Made by a program: the position numbers and the translations under genes
Part shown: positions 5,902 to 8,058 of the stretch, one piece after another
Numbering within the stretch: position 1 is the stretch's first letter
How the letters are laid out: every line of letters begins with the position of its first letter
Assembly (NCBI GenBank): GCA_026984555.1
Contig: JALSRY010000659.1
Span: 1 to 8,058, forward strand
Length of the DNA stretch: 8,058 nt
Direction of reading: 5' to 3'
From: Phycisphaerae bacterium
GTDB lineage: Bacteria; Planctomycetota; Phycisphaerae; UBA1845; Fen-1342
Notes under the pieces: generated by a model
What the model was told of the DNA's origin: nothing
What the model saw: the letters and a program-made list of their open reading frames with translations, nothing else
Databases searched by the model: none

Positions 5902-6975
5902 TCAACGGAACGCGGCGGCGACTTCCTGCCGCCGCGCGAGCGCCTCGATCAGTCGGCCCGGCAAGTCTGCCGGTGAAGCAACCACATCGGCAGCCCCCAG
6001 CTCGCGCGCTGCCTTGGGCATGCCATCGACCACGCACGAGCGGGCATCCTGCGCCGCGGTCAGCGCCCCGCACTCATGCAGCCGCAGCAGTCCGCGGGCA
6101 CCGTCGTCGCCCATGCCCGTCAACAACACACCGATCGCGTCGCGCCCCGCAGCAAGTACGGCCGAATCGAACAGAACTTCCACGCTGGGGCAATGGAGGT
6201 TGACACGCTGCTGGTTGGTGTAGTGGGCGAACCAGCCGCCGCCGCCACGCCGCACGGTCAGGTGCGTGTCCCCGCGCGCGATGACCACGCGTCCGGGGGG
6301 CAGCGGCTCCCCTTCGCGCGCTTGGCCGACGCTCAGAACGCACGCCGCATCGAGACGTTGGGCGAACGGTTTTGTGAACATCGCCGGCATGTGCTGGACG
6401 ATCGCGATGGGCGGCGCGTCGGCGGGCATGGCGGCGAGCAACTCGCGCAACGCCTCGGGCCCGCCCGTGGACGCACCCACCACCATCAGGTGATGCTGCG
6501 GGTCGATGCCCGCCTGACGAAACGAGCGTACCGGCCGGCCGGGAGAGTCGCTCGACCGTACCGGCCGGGCGTGCCGGACGGCGGCGTGGAGTCGTCCGGC
6601 CAGCTCAGCCGCCAGGCGGCGCCACGGACCGCGACCCCAGCCGCGCGGCCGCACGACGATTTCGAGGACGCCCTGTTCGATCGCCGCCAGGGCCGATGTG
6701 CGGTCGCGCCCGCGCTGACTGCACGCCAGAATCGGCACCGGGTAGTGTTCGCGCAGGTTGCGAAGCACCGGGAGCGTGAGGTGTTCGGGGAGCGCCAGGT
6801 CGAGCACGACCGCGTCGGGGTGACACGCGAGCACCCGCGCGCCCAGCGCCCGAGCGGTCGGCGGAGATTCGAATACGCGAACCGGCCCCGTCGCACGCAG
6901 CGCGCCGGCCAGACGCCTGTACCAGCGCGGCGAATCATGGATCATCAGTACGCGAATCGGGCCGCTGGTTTGCAA
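5902..6975 (-). CDS. cheB: Chemotaxis response regulator methylesterase CheB with an altered receiver domain
   Basis: This 357-residue protein has the CheB layout: receiver domain (about 7-125), linker (about 135-160) and methylesterase domain (about 162-350). The catalytic triad is complete: Ser169 in GASTGG, His195 in VQHMP and Asp291 in GMGDDG, each offset by five from E. coli CheB Ser164, His190 and Asp286. CheB removes methyl groups from (and deamidates) chemoreceptor glutamates. In the receiver, phosphoacceptor-like Asp59 (VVLDLALPE) is present, but the usual acidic pair is His13-Asp14 and the conserved lysine of the K-P motif is Arg109. Phosphorylation control may therefore be weakened or changed. 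The frame has no upstream ATG or GTG before it meets cheR; TTG at 6973-6975 puts the first beta-strand (IRVLMIHDS) at the right place, but no strong ribosome-binding site precedes it. It lies 31 bp after cheR, so translational coupling or an operon is likely. Confidence 0.93.
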   Translation of the reverse strand: MQTSGPIRVLMIHDSPRWYRRLAGALRATGPVRVFESPPTARALGARVLACHPDAVVLDLALPEHLTLPVLRNLREHYPVPILACSQRGRDRTSALAAIEQGVLEIVVRPRGWGRGPWRRLAAELAGRLHAAVRHARPVRSSDSPGRPVRSFRQAGIDPQHHLMVVGASTGGPEALRELLAAMPADAPPIAIVQHMPAMFTKPFAQRLDAACVLSVGQAREGEPLPPGRVVIARGDTHLTVRRGGGGWFAHYTNQQRVNLHCPSVEVLFDSAVLAAGRDAIGVLLTGMGDDGARGLLRLHECGALTAAQDARSCVVDGMPKAARELGAADVVASPADLPGRLIEALARRQEVAAAFR

Positions 6976-7006
6976 GGGTCTGGTCCCGTTTTCCCGAGCC
7001 GTCGCG

Positions 7007-7846
7007 CTACTTCTTCTGGTACACCGTTGGCATGACGTATGCGAGCGAGTGCTTGATGTTGTTGAGGCTCTCCGAATGTCCGATCAGGAGGTATCCACCG
7101 GGTGCGAGCACCTGGGCGAACTTGGCCACGAGTCGTTCCTGGGTCGGGCGATCGAAGTAGATCATCACGTTTCGGCAGAAAATGATGTCGATCTTGTTTC
7201 GGAACGGGAACCGCTCGTCCATCAGGTTGAGCCGGGCGAAGCGGATCTGCCCGCGAATCTCGGGGCGGATCTCGAACATGTCGCGACCGTCCTGGCGCAC
7301 GGATACGAAGTAACGCTTGCGGAACGCGGGGGGCACCTTCGCCAGCTTGTCCGGCTCGAACAGGCCCCGTTGGGCCTTGGCGAGCACGCGCGTCGAGATG
7401 TCGGTGGCCAGCAGTTTGAATTGCAGGCCCTTGGTTCGCCGCGCGAGGTCGTCCATCGTCATCACGATGGTGTAGGGCTCTTCGCCGCTGGAGCAGCCGG
7501 CGCTCCAGATGCGGATGGGGCGGCGGGGATTCCGCCGGTCGGTTGCCCAGGCGCGGGCGGTCTCGGCGAGAAAGTCGAAATGTTTCGCCTCGCGGAACAG
7601 GTGGGTCGTGTTGGTCGAGATCGCGTCGATCAACTGGGTCAGCTCCTGCCCCGAGCGATCGCCTTTCACGAAATTGTAATACTCGCGGTAACTCGAGAAC
7701 CCGCCCGCCCGCAGCCGGGCCCCCAGCCGGGCGCGAACGAGTTGCAGCTTTTGATCGCCGAGGTTGATGCCGGCGTGCTGATAGATCAGGTCGCGAAAGA
7801 GGTCGTATTCTTCGCGGGTCAGTTCAGCAGCGGTGTCGGTTGCCAT
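7007..7846 (-). CDS. cheR: Chemotaxis protein methyltransferase CheR
   Basis: This 279-residue protein (E. coli CheR has 286) has the N-terminal helical domain (about 1-85, with LTQLIDAISTNTTHLFRE at 69-86) and the SAM-dependent methyltransferase domain. The SAM-site motif is WSAGCSSGEEPYTI (114-127). It is followed by LLATDIS (145-151), NLMD (207-210), IIFCRNVMIYFD (221-232) and LAPGGYLLIGHSESL (247-261). CheR uses S-adenosylmethionine to methylate glutamates on chemoreceptors and is the counterpart of CheB just downstream. The ATG at 7844-7846 was chosen because it gives the normal N-terminus (MATDTAAELTREEYDLFRDL) and has GGAGG nine bases upstream. A longer in-frame start at 7993 would add an Arg/Pro-rich extension overlapping the upstream gene. 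It probably shares a transcript with cheB. No receptor, CheA, CheW or CheY gene is visible in the window. Confidence 0.96.
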   Translation of the reverse strand: MATDTAAELTREEYDLFRDLIYQHAGINLGDQKLQLVRARLGARLRAGGFSSYREYYNFVKGDRSGQELTQLIDAISTNTTHLFREAKHFDFLAETARAWATDRRNPRRPIRIWSAGCSSGEEPYTIVMTMDDLARRTKGLQFKLLATDISTRVLAKAQRGLFEPDKLAKVPPAFRKRYFVSVRQDGRDMFEIRPEIRGQIRFARLNLMDERFPFRNKIDIIFCRNVMIYFDRPTQERLVAKFAQVLAPGGYLLIGHSESLNNIKHSLAYVMPTVYQKK

Positions 7847-7861
7847 GTGCTCGCGCCTCCG

Positions 7862-7916
7862 GCCCGCCGGCGGGCGCACCCGGACGAGACCGGCCGGCGG
7901 GGGCCGGGGCGGGTGC
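7862..7916. repeat. Palindrome and nested inverted repeats upstream of cheR
   Basis: GCCCGCCGGCGGGC at 7862-7875 is a perfect 14-bp palindrome. CGCACCCG (7875-7882) also pairs exactly with CGGGTGCG (7910-7917), enclosing a very GC-rich segment. The 88-bp gap between the upstream gene and cheR could therefore fold strongly in RNA. It could reduce read-through or set the ratio of the two products; such pairing is also expected by chance at this GC content. Confidence 0.35.
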
Positions 7917-7934
7917 GGGCCGCGCGGGCATTGT

Positions 7935-8058
7935 TCAGGCCTGGCCCTTCTCGTACACGCAGTAGAACGGCTCGCCCGAGACCGAGAGCTCACAGGCCAT
8001 GTCGTGATCGCCGGGGTCGAAGCAGGGGGCCTCGGCGCACTCGGTCACCGTCGGGATC
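7935..8058 (-). CDS. C-terminal fragment of an unrecognised cysteine-containing protein
   Basis: The last 40 codons of a leftward gene end in TGA at 7935-7937; its start lies beyond the window. The visible tail has four cysteines (in TECAEAPCF, DMACEL and FYCVYE) and several acidic residues, ending KGQA. I do not recognise a family. The cysteine spacing could reflect a metal site or disulfides. It reads in the same direction as cheR, 88 bp upstream, so it may be part of the same cluster, but it shows no CheW, CheY or receptor signature. That it is coding is supported by an open frame to the window edge, ordinary GC-rich codon use and position; a non-coding reading cannot be excluded. Confidence 0.5.
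   Translation of the reverse strand, partial: IPTVTECAEAPCFDPGDHDMACELSVSGEPFYCVYEKGQA

Noticed and set aside
4736..6223. A 495-codon open frame on the plus strand overlapping three genes
   Set aside because: It runs out of frame through elbB and antisense to the deoxyhypusine-synthase-like gene and cheB, and its translation is low-complexity Arg/Ala/Gly.
7847..7993. An N-terminal extension of CheR from an in-frame start at 7993
   Set aside because: It adds an Arg/Pro-rich stretch unlike CheR, overlaps the upstream gene in another frame, and lacks the good ribosome-binding site that precedes the ATG at 7846.

Overview
The window comes from a GC-rich bacterial chromosome. Gene content and sequence style point to a planctomycete, probably of the Phycisphaerae type. 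The grounds are a bacterial deoxyhypusine-synthase-like protein with a GGGVPRN motif, SH3-domain secreted proteins with long Pro/Ala linkers, tiny lipoproteins, and CheR/CheB genes of high GC. This placement is inference from gene content, not from a marker-gene alignment.

Layout from left to right. A rightward gene ends at position 185; its tail resembles the C-terminus of phage terminase large subunits. It converges on a complete leftward lepA (elongation factor 4, 284-2080). A divergent spacer of about 270 bp carries a candidate promoter for each direction and a perfect GC hairpin. Rightward from it run a secreted two-SH3-domain protein (2354-3457) and a 64-residue predicted lipoprotein (3520-3714). 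These converge on a leftward deoxyhypusine-synthase-like gene (3781-4887). A second divergent spacer of about 210 bp, with an inverted repeat and a run of eight G, separates that gene from rightward elbB (5100-5762, DJ-1/PfpI family). elbB converges on a leftward chemotaxis pair, cheB (5902-6975) and cheR (7007-7846), and upstream of these lies the tail of an unrecognised cysteine-containing protein (7935-8058).

The genes do not form a single pathway. The window is a patchwork of single-gene or two-gene units in alternating orientation. CheR and CheB are the one clear functional pair: they methylate and demethylate chemoreceptors. The SH3 protein and the small lipoprotein are both cell-envelope proteins and lie in tandem. 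LepA (translation), the deoxyhypusine-synthase-like enzyme (polyamine chemistry) and ElbB (glyoxalase-like) look like independent housekeeping or accessory functions.

I found no CRISPR array, transposase, tRNA, rRNA or obvious defence island. The most interesting points are the deoxyhypusine-synthase-like protein lacking the family's catalytic lysine, a CheB whose receiver domain has changed conserved residues, and the tiny lipoprotein. None amounts to strong evidence for a new multi-gene system.
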